NCBI RefSeq assembly: GCF_003351045.1
Contig: NZ_QQZY01000001.1
Coordinates: forward strand, 248,001 to 312,000
Source: Gaiella occulta
GTDB lineage: Bacteria > Actinomycetota > Thermoleophilia > Gaiellales > Gaiellaceae
Reading direction: 5' to 3'
DNA length: 64,000 nucleotides
Positions within the stretch are counted from its first letter, which is position 1. Each line of letters begins with the position of its first letter. The translations under genes and the position numbers were made by a program. The notes below the pieces were generated by a model that had not been told where the DNA came from, did not search any database, and saw nothing but the letters and a program-made list of their open reading frames with translations. Below, one piece after another: positions 63,106-64,000 of this stretch.

Positions 63106-63547
63106 AGTGTGCTATCCGGACAGAGGTTCCGGCAAGGCTGCGGTGGGAGCAACAGCACCGCGAGTACTCCTGGGCATCCTCCGGAGGAAACGTCGGCCGG
63201 GTGAAGGGACGCTACGACGCCAACGCCACCGGCCGCCTCACGATCGCGCTCACCAACGACGCTCGCGAGGGCCGTGCTGCCTCCTGGTCAGATCGGAGCG
63301 CCTGGACGTTGGATGACAAGCTGCCCGCGCTCCTGCAGGAACTGGAGGTGCGGGCCGCCGAGGACGACCACGCCAAGCTAGAAGCCGAACGCGCCAAGAC
63401 GAGATAGCGAACACGCAGAAGCGGTGGAATGCCTCCTCGCCCGGCGGAGGGATCCTCGCATTGTCTCCGGACGAGCAGAAGCAACGAGTCGACGACTATC
63501 GCGAGGCCCGAGCAGCGAGTCAGAATCCCGTGCCGCCGGAGACATAG
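63106..63547 (+). pseudogene. Frameshifted hypothetical gene upstream of tRNA-Sec
   Basis: Coding-like sequence runs EVPARLRWEQQHREYSWAS, YDANATGRLTIALTN, WTLDDKLPALLQELEVRAAEDDHAKLEAERAK, then stops at 63405. A second piece in another frame (NTQKRWNASS, ILALSPDEQKQRVDDYREARAASQNPVPPE) runs to 63547. No start codon opens the first part. I read it as a truncated, frameshifted gene of an actinobacterial hypothetical family; the name is not known to me. Confidence 0.45.
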
Positions 63548-63645
63548 AGACTCTGCGCAGGCCAGGCTCTGCCCCGCCCAGGCACACGAACGGGGCTTCT
63601 CCCCGGCCCGCCCACCTAGCCCACCCGGCCGGTAGGCTCAATCCC

Positions 63646-63738
63646 GGAGCGGCACGGGCCCGGTGGCCCAGCAGGTCTTCAAAACCTGTGCGGTGTGGCA
63701 ACCCCACGCTCGGTCGGTTCGACTCCGGCGCCGCTCCG
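63646..63738 (+). tRNA. selC: tRNA-Sec (TCA)
   Basis: An 8-bp acceptor GGAGCGGC/GCCGCTCC, one longer than normal tRNAs; an extended D-stem (GGGCC...GGCCC); anticodon stem-loop CAGGT-CTTCAAA-ACCTG with anticodon TCA; a long variable arm (GCGGTGTGG-CAA-CCCCACGC); T-loop TTCGACT. These features together identify a bacterial selenocysteine tRNA. Confidence 0.96.
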
Positions 63739-64000
63739 TCGTGCTGTTTGCGGCTTGTTGATGGTATTTGTGCGACGCTGCCCTCGAGAGAGGGCAGCTC
63801 GGGCTCGACGGCGACCAGGAGATGCTCATTTCGGAGACACTCCCGGCCTCCCTGGCCCTGAGCGAAGGGATGGACATGCTGCGCGGGAGCCTCAAGGGGG
63901 CGAGAAGCTGGATCCGGTGCGGCAGCCAAGAGCCGAGTCCGCCTCGCGGAGAGCTACGACCCCGAACGCACCGAGCCCAACGCCGTGCAGCGTCTCCGAC
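63739..64000. other. Downstream of tRNA-Sec; no gene resolved at window edge
   Basis: A short frame (GDQEMLISETLPASLALSEG...) and, in another frame, a natural-looking piece running off the end (SRVRLAESYDPERTEPNAVQRLRD) are seen. Neither can be tied to a family. A gene may begin here and continue past the window. Confidence 0.35.
63777..63798 (+). terminator. Hairpin downstream of tRNA-Sec
   Basis: GCTGCCCTC-GAGA-GAGGGCAGC: a perfect 9-bp stem with a 4-base loop, 39 bases after tRNA-Sec. No T-run follows, so termination efficiency is uncertain. Confidence 0.5.

Overview
The window is 64 kb of high-GC bacterial chromosome with dense, often 4-bp-overlapping genes and many GTG/TTG starts. Actinobacterial hallmarks are a LexA with a CGAAC-N4-GTTCG box, an actinobacterial-type [NiFe] hydrogenase, a GlgC/GlgA pair and an LmbU-type regulator. 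I infer a soil or hot-habitat actinobacterium, possibly of the Thermoleophilia (Gaiellales/Solirubrobacterales). That placement is inference; no 16S rRNA gene is present.

Layout. 1-1091: 3' end of a bifunctional rhamnulose-phosphate aldolase/dehydrogenase. 1418-6221: a Calvin-cycle operon on the minus strand (cbbR, red-type cbbL, cbbS, cbbX, phosphoribulokinase). 6871-12891: a DppBC/NikBC-type ABC transporter with a fused double ATPase and a binding protein, then an FmdE-like protein. 13046-29547: a hydrogen-oxidation island. It holds hydrogenase large and small subunits, a maturation protease and a protease-like paralogue, a NifU-Rieske fusion, CoxD/CoxE-like proteins, a CooC-like ATPase, two small regulators, four single-helix membrane proteins, hypC, a SIS-HypC fusion, a SIS protein, hypD, hypE and hypF. 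29626-31304: LmbU-type regulator plus glpX, adding another Calvin-cycle enzyme. 31511-49351: mixed housekeeping genes (orphan response regulator, ADP-forming acyl-CoA synthetase, glgC/glgA, tdh/kbl, sigma/anti-sigma pair, YeiH with its LysR regulator) with several decayed genes. 49345-58981: truncated RES toxin and antitoxin, RNase P RNA, lexA, secG, tRNA-Leu, acyl-CoA mutase, MoaD-MoaE fusion, LOG protein, PNP. 59007-63738: a selenocysteine locus with selA, selB and tRNA-Sec (anticodon TCA).

The main result is that three genes here appear to be selenoprotein genes whose in-frame TGA would make ordinary gene calling split or miss them: (1) a CooC-like nickel ATPase at 14256-15032, where TGA replaces the first Cys of the metal-binding CxC (UxC); (2) a DUF1059-like 62-residue protein at 22341-22529, divergent from the hydrogenase; (3) an AhpD-like protein at 62227-62787 with CxxU, next to selB. 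All three TGAs sit exactly at family-conserved cysteines. All three are followed, 15-24 nt later, by a hairpin whose apical loop contains CGUG(C). The same genome segment carries selA, selB and selC.

How it fits together (inference). H2 oxidation by a cytosolic group-1h-like hydrogenase would feed electrons to respiration and to CO2 fixation by the cbb operon. HypC, D, E and F build the Fe(CN)2CO centre. No hypA or hypB is in the window. The selenocysteine-containing CooC-like ATPase, the adjacent metal-motif regulator and the nickel/peptide-type ABC transporter are candidates for the nickel branch of maturation. This would tie hydrogen scavenging to selenium.
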